Below, piece by piece: positions 34,919 to 43,325 of a DNA stretch of 64,000 nt; position 1 is the first letter of the stretch; each line of letters starts with the position of its first letter. This DNA comes from Verrucomicrobiota bacterium. Its GTDB lineage: Bacteria > Verrucomicrobiota > Verrucomicrobiia > Opitutales > Opitutaceae. The position numbers were made by a program, and so were the translations under genes. Location: assembly GCA_014584295.1 (NCBI GenBank), contig JACTNC010000027.1, positions 25,110 through 89,109 on the forward strand, written 5' to 3'. Below the pieces are notes generated by a model. The model was not told where the DNA came from. It saw only the letters and a list, made by a program, of their open reading frames with translations, and ran no database searches.

Positions 34919-35557
34919 ATGAGTCCTGTCACTGTCGCCATCGTCGAAGACAACGCCGCCGTCTGCGCCTCTCTGGAACAGATGATCAACACGTCCAATC
35001 GTTGTCGCTGCCTGTCAGTAAGCCGCAATGCAGAACACGCGCTCAAGGCCATACTGAAGCACCAGCCCGATGTCGTGATCATGGACATCAACCTTCCTGA
35101 CATGACCGGCATTGAGTGTATCTCACGACTGAAACCCCAACTTCCGAAGACCCAGTTCCTGGTACTCACCGTCTACAATGACAGTCGGCAGATCTTCAAG
35201 GCGCTCGAAGCCGGCGCGAGCGGTTACCTGCTGAAGCGCTCCCCCCCGGAGACCATCATCCAGGGGGTGTGCGATGTTCATACCGGTGGCTCGCCGATGA
35301 GCGCGGAAATTGCGCGCAAAGTTGTCCAGTCATTCCAACGCACTGCCGAACCGGAGAATGAGATCGCCGCACTGACATCAAGGGAACTTGAAATCCTCCG
35401 GCAGGTGACAGAAGGGCTGGCAACAAAGGAAATCGCAGAGCGCCTGGGAGTCAGCTACACGACCATCTGCACACATCTCGGCCACATCTACGAAAAGCTG
35501 CACGTCCATTCGCGCACGGCAGCGGCGGCAAAGTATCTTCAGTCGGAAAAACGATGA
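34919..35557 (+). CDS. NarL/LuxR-family response regulator
   Basis: A 212-aa regulator. The receiver has AIVEDNAAVCASLEQM with the acidic pocket, the phospho-acceptor D in VVIMDINLPDMTG, the conserved T in LTVYND and K in GYLLKRSPP. The C-terminal GerE-type HTH reads LTSRELEILRQVTEGLATKEIAERLGVSYTTICTHLGHIYEKLHVHSRTAAAAKY. It is the evident partner of the propeller kinase immediately upstream and should control the nearby alginate-lyase and TonB genes. The domain order, size and spacing are normal for the family. Confidence 0.95.
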   Translation: MSPVTVAIVEDNAAVCASLEQMINTSNRCRCLSVSRNAEHALKAILKHQPDVVIMDINLPDMTGIECISRLKPQLPKTQFLVLTVYNDSRQIFKALEAGASGYLLKRSPPETIIQGVCDVHTGGSPMSAEIARKVVQSFQRTAEPENEIAALTSRELEILRQVTEGLATKEIAERLGVSYTTICTHLGHIYEKLHVHSRTAAAAKYLQSEKR

Positions 35558-35580
35558 GCGCAGGCCGAAGATCGGGAAAA

Positions 35581-35617
35581 TATCCTCAGTTCTAAGGATA
35601 CCCGCCATGATGGCGGG
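35581..35617. promoter_or_regulatory. Two adjacent inverted repeats between the regulator and PL6 genes
   Basis: TATCCT...AGGATA (35581-35600, 8-nt loop) is directly followed by the perfect repeat CCCGCCAT-G-ATGGCGGG (35601-35617). No T run follows, so these are more likely operators or an RNA structure than a terminator. They lie 70-110 bp before the PL6 gene start. Confidence 0.4.
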
Positions 35618-35689
35618 CTGCTAGGATGGATCCGTGTAGTGCCCCTGTGACGCAGGCCCTTGGACCCGCGATGCAGACCTGCCATCCCC

Positions 35690-37300
35690 ATGGATTCCGG
35701 TGGTTTGATCTCCTTTCGTCTTCGTTTGACACTCGTCACCCTCGCATTGGCGTTGGTGTCGTCGGCTGTGCGCGGTGCTCACTATGATGTTCGCACCACA
35801 AACGACCTGGCCGCCCTGCCCGCGCTGTCCGCGGGAGACACTGTTGTCGTGCACGACGGCATCTATGCGGACCTCGGAACAAAAACAATCAATGGCACGG
35901 GTACCCCGGATAAACCTATCGTCATCCACGCAGAGAACTTGGGAGGCGTCGCGTTTGCGGGCACAACCCGAATCGTGCTTTCCGGTTCGTGGATGACACT
36001 GGCCGGTTTCAGATTCGACGGACAGACCGCTCCAGGCGGCATGCCCGCAGCAGAAAAATGGGGCATCGTTCAGACCGCAACGGGCTCGAAAGACTGCCGG
36101 ATCACGAACTGCATGTTTCGCGACTACAATTCGGGCGCGACTCGGGGCAATACCTACTACTGGCTTGTGATCCAAGGTTACCGACACACGGTCGACCACA
36201 ACAGTTTCGAGGGCAAGACGACCCTGGGTGCGTCGGTTGTGCTGGCGACACCTGAGCCCGACAAGTCCACTCCGCGCAACCACCGGTTTGCATTCAATTA
36301 TTTCGGTCCGCGAACGATCATCGGTGAAAACGGCTATGAAGGTATCCGCGTTGGTGACAGCGCGCACCAGGGCTGGAACATGGCCTCGGTTTTCGAATTC
36401 AATTACTTCTATCGCGCCATCTACGGCGCCGGAGAACCGGAGGTGATTTCGAACAAATCATCCAACAATCTTTATCGCCGCAATACCTTCATCGAAAACC
36501 GTGGGCAACTGTGCCTTCGACATGGCGACAATTGTCTCGTCGAGGGAAACTTCTTCTTCGGCGCAAATCTCCCGGATTCCGGCGGCGTTCGAATCATCGG
36601 GCGAAACCACACTGTTCGGGACAACTACTTTCAGGACATCGCCGGCAGCGGTGTTACCTCGACCATCGTGGTGCAAAAAGGCGACCCGGCCTGGCCCGCA
36701 AGCGATGACGCGAACACTTACGAAGCGGCGGATAACGCAAAAGTCGTCCACAACACCTTCCTCAACTGCAAGCAGCCGTTCTTCCTCGGCCGCAACAGCA
36801 GTGGATCCGGCGCGATCGATCCGACAGGCGTTACGGTTTGTTACAACATCGTACAAAGCAGCGACACCGGCGGCCCCGTCTTTGATATCGACTATAGCAC
36901 GACAGTCATTGGGTTCCGCGGTAACTTTGTCCATCATCCCGGATCGAACTACGGAGTCACCGGTCTGCCTGGTGTAACCTACGGAGCGAAATCGCCGGAT
37001 CTCAGACAGGATACCGCACTGGGTTACGCCGTCCCATCGGCATCCAGTCCTGCGCTCGAGATGGGCGATGGCATGAAGCAACTCGCCATGCGGGGAATGC
37101 GAATGATCACGCGATCAGCGAGGGGCGAGGGCCGAGGCTGCGAATGGAGCGAGCCATGCGGTCGTGACCCTGTGCCCATCGGAAGAGGGAACGTCGGACC
37201 ATGTTTCTACGGAGGGCCTGCCGATTCGTTCAACCCAACAGCAACCTCAGAGTCCGGCCAAGACGCTGTCCTCCCATCACCAGCCAAACGCAGATCGTGA
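35690..37300 (+). CDS. PL6-family alginate lyase / chondroitinase B-like enzyme
   Basis: A 536-aa exported protein. A signal peptide (RLRLTLVTLALALVSSAVRGA) is followed by a right-handed parallel beta-helix: DYNSGATRGNTYYWLVIQGYRHTVDHNSFEGK, NHRFAFNYFGPRTIIGENGYEGIRVGDS, EVISNKSSNNLYRRNTF, LCLRHGDNCLVEGNFFFG and VRIIGRNHTVRDNYF. These are the PL6 core motifs, with the K and R catalytic residues in EVISNKSS and LCLRHGD. Such enzymes cleave alginate or chondroitin by beta-elimination. An upstream in-frame TTG at 35660 was rejected in favour of the ATG that starts the signal peptide. The TonB receptor gene follows after 38 bp. Confidence 0.9.
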   Translation: MDSGGLISFRLRLTLVTLALALVSSAVRGAHYDVRTTNDLAALPALSAGDTVVVHDGIYADLGTKTINGTGTPDKPIVIHAENLGGVAFAGTTRIVLSGSWMTLAGFRFDGQTAPGGMPAAEKWGIVQTATGSKDCRITNCMFRDYNSGATRGNTYYWLVIQGYRHTVDHNSFEGKTTLGASVVLATPEPDKSTPRNHRFAFNYFGPRTIIGENGYEGIRVGDSAHQGWNMASVFEFNYFYRAIYGAGEPEVISNKSSNNLYRRNTFIENRGQLCLRHGDNCLVEGNFFFGANLPDSGGVRIIGRNHTVRDNYFQDIAGSGVTSTIVVQKGDPAWPASDDANTYEAADNAKVVHNTFLNCKQPFFLGRNSSGSGAIDPTGVTVCYNIVQSSDTGGPVFDIDYSTTVIGFRGNFVHHPGSNYGVTGLPGVTYGAKSPDLRQDTALGYAVPSASSPALEMGDGMKQLAMRGMRMITRSARGEGRGCEWSEPCGRDPVPIGRGNVGPCFYGGPADSFNPTATSESGQDAVLPSPAKRRS

Positions 37301-37338
37301 ATTTCCTTCCAACCATTCTCCAACCAAAAACCAGACCC

Positions 37339-39708
37339 ATGATTACAAACCCAAACCGACTCAGTGGCATCCTGGCATGCTGCGCGGCTCTCACAGCCAC
37401 AGCGGCATTCGCCCAATCCAGTCCCGCAAATTCCCAAGAAGACGTGATCGAAATTTCACCCTTCGAGGTGAAGGCTGAAGACGACCGTGGCTACGCCGCT
37501 TCCGAAACCCTCACGGGCACGCGCGTCGCGACGCAAATCAAGGATTTGCCCTACTCCGTCAATGTCATTACCAGCGAATTCTTCGAGGATTTCGCCATGT
37601 TTCAGCTCGACGATACGCTGACTCAAGTCGGCGGCCTTACCGGACTTGATGTCGGCGGTGGCTTCAATCTCCGCGGCTTTGCTTCGTCTTCGCAGTTGCG
37701 CGACGGCTTCTACCGCCAGGGCCGATATGGACAGACCAACATCGATCGCGTTGAGGTTATCAAGGGGCCGAATGCAGGCATCTACGGCCGTAGCTCGCCT
37801 GGTGGGATGGTCAACATGATCTCCAAGGCACCGCAGAAAACTGATGCCATGAAATTCACCGTGCGCGGTGGCAGCTTCGACACACTTCAAGGGACAATAG
37901 AGGCAACAGGCACCCTGGGATCACCAAGAACCTACTACATCGTCATCGGCAGTCAGTTCAATCGCGCCGGCGAAGTGGACTATTTTCACATCCGCGAAAA
38001 CCAGGGCTATGTGGCTGTGAAGCACGATTTCGACAAAGGAGGACATCTCCTTCTCTCGGCGGAACACTTCAAACAGTTTCGCCACTCCCAGACTTCCGCC
38101 GCTCCCATCATCCTCGATCAGAAAGGCACTTCATCCAACACCGACGATGAGGCCATCGGCTACGCAAAGAACCTCGCACGCTACAACGCATTCGGCCCAC
38201 ACAGCGAAAATTCGCGTTCCGCAGATACGCTCCGGATGAGTTATGACCGGCAACTCGGCCGCTACCTGAGTTTCCGCGCTGGCGCGCAGCTCTTTTCCGC
38301 CAAGCTTCAGAATTTCAACGCCAACACCAGCTTCGGTACCATCACCGTAAACAGTGCCAACCCCGCCAACAGTTACACATCAACCCGCGGTGCCACGCCA
38401 AATCGCGGCATCATCAACGAAGACGGCGGCGGCGTGCAACTCGACATCGTGGCCCGCTACTCCCTGGCCAATCGCACCATTTCAAACAAGACGCTGGTGA
38501 CGGTGGATTTCAACGACTACTATCGCTATGACCCCACCCGAAGCACCGCCTCCTCAGCACTCACCGCCTGGCAGGCGACCGGATCCGGTCGCGTCGTGGC
38601 GCTCGATCATGATTTCAGGCCCATCTCGCCGCTGACCTACTTTGGCGGTACCATTGACGATCCTCTCGGTTCAGCGTCACGCCTCACCCGCCGGAGAATC
38701 AGCGTCGTGGGCGGTCAGTTCCGCCAGGAATCCCGCTGGTTCCGTGAACGGCTCCTGACCTATTTCGGATCCCGCTTCGACAAAGTTCATTTCAGCCAGC
38801 TCGAGTACGTCACCACCATCAACGGCGTGACGCCCACGCCGGATTCGCCCATACCTGTGAAGCGTGACGTCAACCAGGTCAGGCCAAACGCCGGCGCCCT
38901 GTTCAAGGTCAAGGAAAACACCCGCGTTTATGCCAACTACAGCGAAAGCTACTTCATCAATCAGGGTGAAAATCCCGTCGATGTCGCCAGTTCGACCTAC
39001 AAATCTGAAACTGCCCGCGGATGGGACTACGGTATCAAGGGTTCGCTCTTCAATGATCGCCTGAACTACACGATCGGTTTCTTCAACATCCAGCGCTTCG
39101 GTGTGCGCGTCACCGATTCCGTCGAGGAACCCGTGGGTTCCGGCAACTTTGTAAACGTGGTGCGCTCGGACGGCAATCAGGAGGTCACGGGCTGGGAAGC
39201 TGATGTGACCTGGGCCCTGAACTCGTCCTGGTCCACGGGACTCAGCTTTGCTCACGTGAATGCGTTCTACAATGACTTTGGATCCCGCAATCCCCAGGCG
39301 ATCGGACGCAAGGTCCAGAACATCTCACCTGAAAATGGCGGCGCCTGGATAAAATATACCGCCAGGGAGGGCTGGCTAAAGGGCTTTTCCGCCAATCTCG
39401 GCGTGACCTACATCGCAGAGACTCCCAGCGAAAGTCCTATCGCTGGCGACACGATCGCCATTGTCAACGGTGTGCCCACGGTCTCCCGAAGCACCAACCA
39501 ATGGAAACTCACCGTGCCTTCCTTCACGCTTTGGAACATCGGATTCTCCTACCGCTGGAAGCAGAACTCTCGGTCAAGTCACTCCCTCCGGCTGAACGTG
39601 AATAACATGTTCAACAACGATTACCTGAAAGTGAATAAAAACCTCGGTGATCCCCGCGGCGTGTACCTGGGTTATACGCTGACATTCTCAAATCCTTTCA
39701 GACTTTGA
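37339..39708 (+). CDS. TonB-dependent receptor, Opitutaceae type
   Basis: A 789-aa outer-membrane receptor. A signal peptide (ILACCAALTATAAFAQ) is followed by EDVIEISPFEVKAEDDRGY and ASETLTGTRVATQIKDLPYSVNVIT, a short start typical of Opitutaceae receptors. The plug has NLRGFASSSQLRDG and IDRVEVIKGPNAGIYGRSSPGGMVNMISK, and the barrel ends with NVNNMFNNDYLKVNK and LGYTLTFSNPF, a usual aromatic C-terminus. It probably imports oligosaccharide products of the adjacent lyase, energised by TonB. The ATG at 37339 was chosen over the in-frame ATG at 37201 inside the PL6 gene because the signal peptide begins here. Confidence 0.93.
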   Translation: MITNPNRLSGILACCAALTATAAFAQSSPANSQEDVIEISPFEVKAEDDRGYAASETLTGTRVATQIKDLPYSVNVITSEFFEDFAMFQLDDTLTQVGGLTGLDVGGGFNLRGFASSSQLRDGFYRQGRYGQTNIDRVEVIKGPNAGIYGRSSPGGMVNMISKAPQKTDAMKFTVRGGSFDTLQGTIEATGTLGSPRTYYIVIGSQFNRAGEVDYFHIRENQGYVAVKHDFDKGGHLLLSAEHFKQFRHSQTSAAPIILDQKGTSSNTDDEAIGYAKNLARYNAFGPHSENSRSADTLRMSYDRQLGRYLSFRAGAQLFSAKLQNFNANTSFGTITVNSANPANSYTSTRGATPNRGIINEDGGGVQLDIVARYSLANRTISNKTLVTVDFNDYYRYDPTRSTASSALTAWQATGSGRVVALDHDFRPISPLTYFGGTIDDPLGSASRLTRRRISVVGGQFRQESRWFRERLLTYFGSRFDKVHFSQLEYVTTINGVTPTPDSPIPVKRDVNQVRPNAGALFKVKENTRVYANYSESYFINQGENPVDVASSTYKSETARGWDYGIKGSLFNDRLNYTIGFFNIQRFGVRVTDSVEEPVGSGNFVNVVRSDGNQEVTGWEADVTWALNSSWSTGLSFAHVNAFYNDFGSRNPQAIGRKVQNISPENGGAWIKYTAREGWLKGFSANLGVTYIAETPSESPIAGDTIAIVNGVPTVSRSTNQWKLTVPSFTLWNIGFSYRWKQNSRSSHSLRLNVNNMFNNDYLKVNKNLGDPRGVYLGYTLTFSNPFRL

Positions 39709-39769
39709 CGAATCGATCAAAGGTCGGCTGAACTTCATTGGAGCGCTAAGCGTACGGCAGAACGCATCG

Positions 39770-39780
39770 CGTGAGCTCCA
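39770..39780 (+). repeat. Left copy of an 11-bp direct repeat flanking a mobile island
   Basis: CGTGAGCTCCA at 39770-39780 recurs at 41928-41938. Both copies are preceded within 20 bp by a GAAC-rich sequence. The copies enclose the integrase, vapBC, excisionase-like and remnant genes, so they are candidate attachment-site cores. Confidence 0.4.
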
Positions 39781-39849
39781 CTGAATCCACCTTCCACAGC
39801 AGGAAATTACAGGCCTTCCTGCGCAAATTTCCGCGTTAGCCTTATTGGT

Positions 39850-40539
39850 TTGCCGGCCACACGGCGCCCCACGGACGGCGTGGCCCAGGACAATCCGGCG
39901 GCGAAACTCGACGTGCTCAAACGTCGTGAGACCGACCGGGCCGAACGCCGCCCGTTCACGGTCAAGGAACTCAAAACGATCATGACCCATGCCAGCGGTG
40001 AGTGGAAGGGCCTCATTCTGTTCGGGCTCTACACTGGCCAGCGCCTCAAGGACATCGCGCGGCTCACCTGGCTGAACATCGACCTTGAGAACAAGGAATT
40101 GCGCTTCGTTACGGACAAGACCGGCCGGCGGATGGTGATTCCCCTGGCGACTCCCCTGCTGGCCCACCTCCAAGCGATACCCGCGGGAGATGATCCGGCC
40201 GCTCCGCTATTCCCGGATGCACACACCATCGCCAGCAAAGAAGGCAGCGACAGCCGGCTGTCCCAGCAATTTCAGGCTCTACTCGTCGCCGCCAGCATGG
40301 CGACCGAGCGGACCAAGGACGAAACCGGCAAAGGCCGTTCGCTTCGGCGGCCGGTCAGCGAAATTTCGTTTCACTCCCTCCGGCACACCGCGACTAGTCT
40401 GCTCAAGAATGCGGGTGTTCCCGAAGCCGTGGCCATGGACATCATTGGCCACGACAGCGAGGCGATCAGCCGCCACTACACGCACATCGAAACCAAGGCC
40501 AAGCGTGCGGCGCTCCAAAAACTGCCCAAGGTCATGTGA
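39850..40539 (+). pseudogene. Tyrosine recombinase, catalytic half (N-terminally truncated)
   Basis: A 229-residue frame with the whole catalytic domain of a phage-type integrase: R in TGQRLKDIARLTW, the beta-hairpin K in VTDKTGRRMVI, H-x-x-R in FHSLRHTATSLL, GHDS and the nucleophile Y in SRHYTHIETK. The SAM-like core-binding domain (about 150 residues) that should precede it is missing; only the end of the domain junction (NPAAKLDVLKRRE) is present. The frame upstream of the TTG at 39850 runs on without family similarity and without a good start. It is therefore probably an inactive remnant, although a TTG-started protein cannot be ruled out. Confidence 0.85.
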
Positions 40540-40577
40540 GACGTGCCCGCCGGCCTAATGGGCGGCCGGTCGAGGAC

Positions 40578-40964
40578 TCAAGGCGCGCGGTGGTCGGCGT
40601 AGTCGGACCCCAGTCGATCAAATGCCGCGGGGTCGTGGCCCACGATTACCGCGTCCATGCATTCAGCCACGGCGACCTGCCAGGCTTCATTCTCACCCAT
40701 CCGCCGGGCGGCGCGTCTCTGGCGCAAAGCGGCTCGCTCGGCGTGCTGGCGGCCGATGGTCTGCCAGCGGAAGGCGCGAAATGCCTCCCGCACCGCGGTC
40801 GCATCCGCAGCGCCCTCGAGCACTTCGGCGGAGGTCACCGGGGAAATCCAAAGTTCCGCTCCCGGATTGCGCGCCGCCCATGTCCGGGCCGGTCCGCGTT
40901 GGTTCGCCGCGATCTCATTGAGGAGGTCGATGACAAACGAGGAATCGAGGAGAAAACGACTCAC
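40578..40964 (-). CDS. vapC: PIN-domain toxin (VapC-like)
   Basis: A 128-aa PIN-domain protein: LLDSSFVIDLLNEIA with the first Asp, ISPVTSAEVLEGA with the Glu, GENEAWQVAVAECMDAVIVGHDPAAFDRLG with the later acidic residues. It is probably an RNA-cleaving toxin. The ATG overlaps the stop of the antitoxin gene by 4 bp, the usual VapBC coupling. It lies within the small mobile island, next to the integrase remnant, which suggests that it stabilises the island. The protein looks complete and of normal length. Confidence 0.9.
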   Translation of the reverse strand: MSRFLLDSSFVIDLLNEIAANQRGPARTWAARNPGAELWISPVTSAEVLEGAADATAVREAFRAFRWQTIGRQHAERAALRQRRAARRMGENEAWQVAVAECMDAVIVGHDPAAFDRLGSDYADHRAP

Positions 40965-41161
40965 TTGCGAAGGGTGATGCGAAGTCGCTCGTCTCCGGCG
41001 TGCCGGTCGGCCCAGGCCGACAAATCGGCGCCGGTGATGATTTCCTCATCCCGGATCAGCTTCCGCACGAACGTGGCCTTTTTCATTCCGGCCCGCTTGG
41101 AACGTTTGGCCAGGATGCCTTGCTCCTCCTTGGTGAGGCGAACGGTGAGAATGGCAGACAT
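40961..41161 (-). CDS. Ribbon-helix-helix antitoxin (VapB-like)
   Basis: A 66-aa protein with the ribbon-helix-helix pattern: ILTVRLTKEEQGILAKRSKRAGMKKATFVRKLIRDE. A short C-terminal tail follows that would bind the toxin. It overlaps the vapC-like gene by 4 bp. I chose the ATG at 41161 because the perfect palindrome at 41156-41170 covers it, which fits autorepression; the alternative ATG at 41191 would put the palindrome inside the gene. Confidence 0.85.
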   Translation of the reverse strand: MSAILTVRLTKEEQGILAKRSKRAGMKKATFVRKLIRDEEIITGADLSAWADRHAGDERLRITLRK

Positions 41162-41170
41162 AGTATGTCT
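41156..41170. promoter_or_regulatory. Palindromic operator over the vapB-like start codon
   Basis: AGACATAGTATGTCT is a perfect 7-1-7 palindrome that includes the antitoxin initiation codon (41159-41161 on the minus strand). Binding of a ribbon-helix-helix antitoxin there would block transcription and the translation start region. Confidence 0.6.
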
Positions 41171-41220
41171 TTTGTATGCCTCAATGTTCATTCGTCAAGT
41201 TCCCTTACTTCTCCGTCCAT

Positions 41221-41517
41221 TCAATCGACGTTTTGCCCGAGATCGCTCGTCGCGCATACGGGCGCCGCTGGCGTCCCCTGCGCCGCGCGGCGGATGTAGT
41301 CGCAAACCGAATCGTAGGCGACCAGGCGCACACCGCGGAGCGCGCCGCGCTGCCGCAGGGCGACCATCTTGATTTCGCCGGAGCCGGCGGCCTTGTAATA
41401 CCAGCCGCGCGAAAGCCCGAAATGCGGGTCACGCTTGCCGGGTGCCGGCAGCCGGAAGAATTCAACGCGCTGCATCGCAGCGCCGGTTGGTGAGGGAGTG
41501 ATGAGAGCTGGGTTCAT
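41221..41517 (-). CDS. Excisionase-like/AlpA-like DNA-binding protein
   Basis: A 98-aa basic protein. The region FFRLPAPGKRDPHFGLSRGWYYKAAGSGEIKMVALRQRGALRGVRLVAYDSVCDYIRRAA has the layout of small winged-helix excisionase/AlpA proteins: a first helix with LSRGWYY, a K-V-LR wing and a last helix after VRLVAYDSV. Such proteins control excision or transcription of integrative elements. Its place beside the integrase remnant supports this. The ATG at 41517 was preferred to 41568 because upstream residues are unstructured Q-rich sequence. Function inferred from pattern and context. Confidence 0.65.
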   Translation of the reverse strand: MNPALITPSPTGAAMQRVEFFRLPAPGKRDPHFGLSRGWYYKAAGSGEIKMVALRQRGALRGVRLVAYDSVCDYIRRAAQGTPAAPVCATSDLGQNVD

Positions 41518-41613
41518 GGCTATTCCTTTTTGTTGTTGGGTGATTTGAAATGTCTGAGGTTGGCCCAAGCGTTCGCCAACGGCGCGCGCCTCCTGAAATT
41601 GCGGTATCCGGTC

Positions 41614-41820
41614 TCACCCTTCGTCATTGATTTCATCACCGTCGTTGTTTTCTCCCAGTTCAATCGATGGATGAGGCGGTAAGTCGTCTAACCAAAGCAC
41701 GCCCGGCTGCTGGCTGATGTTACGAATCGGCGGATACCTCAGATCAACGTAGGCCTTAAGGAACTCGAAAAGCTTCGAGACCCTTTGCCTAAGCACTGGG
41801 TTGTCCGCTTTTTCATCCAT
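41614..41820 (-). pseudogene. Short remnant of an unrecognised larger gene
   Basis: A 68-residue frame (MDEKADNPVLRQRVSKLFEFLKAYVDLRYPPIRNI, then WLDDLPPHPSIELGE). It has convincing protein character but reads like the N-terminus of a longer protein and stops abruptly in an acidic run. I cannot name the family with confidence. It lies at the right end of the small island and is probably a truncated cargo gene. Confidence 0.4.
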
Positions 41821-42304
41821 GTTTTGGAAGCTGCCGGCCTATTCGGGGCGCTACAAGCCGACAGAGGAGCGCTTTCTGGCCATCAGCCAAAGCGTCACTG
41901 GCACTTGAATGAACTTCTGTGAACATTCGTGAGCTCCAAGAGCTATGTTGCCAGTTACGACCTGATTTTTCGTAACTGCTCGCTATCAAAATGGGGCGGC
42001 CAACGGGACCTGAGCCCGCTATTGCCGTTCATTGCCATCCGCCAATCGACGACGGCTTGGCGACAGCCTTCCGCACGCCGACGTAAACGTCTGCATTCGC
42101 GAGCCGGGAAACTAAGCTGTGCTCGGCAGCCAGCGGCCGCACCAGCGGCATGTCGGCCTTACTTGAAGTCGCAGTCAACGTGCCCGTCGTATGGAGACCC
42201 GACGCATCCGTGAACCCAGGTAACCGACGGTGAATTTTAGTGGTCATGCTGTGACTGGGTGCTGAGACTTTTCAGAAAAAACAGCAACCGTCTCATTATC
42301 AACA
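41821..42304. other. Gene-poor stretch between island and tRNA-Val, with right direct repeat
   Basis: A 484-bp interval. It contains the second copy of CGTGAGCTCCA at 41928-41938. A 72-residue minus-strand frame (42029-42247) is open but has no recognisable pattern; it may be gene debris. Nothing else is supportable. Confidence 0.4.
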
Positions 42305-42381
42305 TGGTGGACGCTATTGGACTCGAACCAATGACCCCGTGCGTGTGAAGCACGTGCTCTAACCAACTGAGCTAAGCGTCC
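42305..42381 (-). tRNA. tRNA-Val (anticodon CAC)
   Basis: On the minus strand a full cloverleaf can be drawn: acceptor GGACGCT/AGCGTCC, D arm with AGCTCAGTTGGTTAGAGC, anticodon stem CGTGC/GCACG around TTCACAC (anticodon CAC), T arm ATTGG-TTCGAGT-CCAAT, discriminator A and an encoded CCA (77 nt in total). The gene decodes GUG. Its 3' end faces the mobile island. Confidence 0.97.
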
Positions 42382-42520
42382 AGATCAGGGGGCAGAAACG
42401 TGAGGAACGCAAAAGCTTGAGGCAATCCCGGAATTTTTGCTTTCAGGAAGCATTGAATGGCCCGGGAAAAAGCTTCTGCGCGCACAAGCGGATAGCAGGC
42501 CAGCGCCGGACACTGATCGC

Positions 42521-43243
42521 CTACTTTCGTGTCGCCACAGCGCGCTTCCTCTCCGGAAACAGGGTCCGGCAGATTTCGCACACGGTTCCATCGCATCCGC
42601 GCGCGGTGCAGCGCTCGCGTCCGTAGTAGATGATGCGCAGGTGCAGCGGATTCCAATGCGATTCGGGAAACAGTTTCTTCAGATCCGCCTCGGTCTGCGC
42701 AACGCTTCGTCCGGTGGTTAGCTTCCAGCGCTGTGCAAGTCGGTGGATGTGTGTATCGACTGGAAACGCGGGGAAACCAAACGCCTGTGACATCACCACC
42801 GAGGCGGTCTTGTGCCCCACACCAGGCAAGGCTTCCAGCGCTTCAAATGTGGATGGCACTTTCCCGCCATGCAGTTCCAGCAGCATGGTGGACAACCCCC
42901 GGATCGCCTCGGCCTTGCGGGGCGACAACCCGCATGGGCGGACAATGGAATCAATTTCGGCCACACTCAGCTTCACCATGTCTGCTGGTGTGCACGCCTT
43001 GGCGAACAGGGTCGGCGTTGTCAGGTTCACGCGTTTGTCCGTACACTGCGCCGACAGCAAGACTGCGATCAACAACGTAAACGGGTCGCGGTGATTCAGC
43101 GGAATCGCCGGCCGCGGATAGAGTTCGGCGAGTTTCGAGTCCACGAAGGCGGCGCGCGCGGCAGGCGTTGGGTACGGCAGATTGGGCGAGGCGCGATGGG
43201 TCTTCACTGGATTTAACAAGGTGACGGACCTCGGGAATTTCAA
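42521..43243 (-). CDS. nth: Endonuclease III (DNA glycosylase/AP lyase)
   Basis: A 240-aa Nth protein: [17 protein letters not shown], the helix-hairpin-helix [12 protein letters not shown] with the catalytic Lys, the catalytic Asp in [14 protein letters not shown], and the Fe-S ligands in [20 protein letters not shown] near the C-terminus. It removes oxidised pyrimidines from DNA and nicks the abasic site. The N-terminal about 25 residues before [14 protein letters not shown] are extra, so the start may be downstream, for example a GTG near 43204; I kept the ATG. It is divergent from gcvP. Confidence 0.93.
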   Translation of the reverse strand: MKFPRSVTLLNPVKTHRASPNLPYPTPAARAAFVDSKLAELYPRPAIPLNHRDPFTLLIAVLLSAQCTDKRVNLTTPTLFAKACTPADMVKLSVAEIDSIVRPCGLSPRKAEAIRGLSTMLLELHGGKVPSTFEALEALPGVGHKTASVVMSQAFGFPAFPVDTHIHRLAQRWKLTTGRSVAQTEADLKKLFPESHWNPLHLRIIYYGRERCTARGCDGTVCEICRTLFPERKRAVATRK

Positions 43244-43325
43244 CCGCCTAAAAGTCAGCCAGGCCTGCCAGAACCCTGTTGCCCCCGACTTCCGCGGCCC
43301 TACCCTGTGCCTGCATCAGCCTCTC

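Noticed and set aside
39745..39753. GCTAAGCGT shared by the left island flank and the tRNA-Val gene, as possible attachment site.
   Set aside because: Only 9 bp, in the 5' part of the tRNA and not at its 3' end; the 11-bp direct repeat is a better candidate.
41926..41946. Small palindrome AGCTC-CAA-GAGCT near the right direct repeat.
   Set aside because: Five-base arms are expected often by chance and no function suggests itself.
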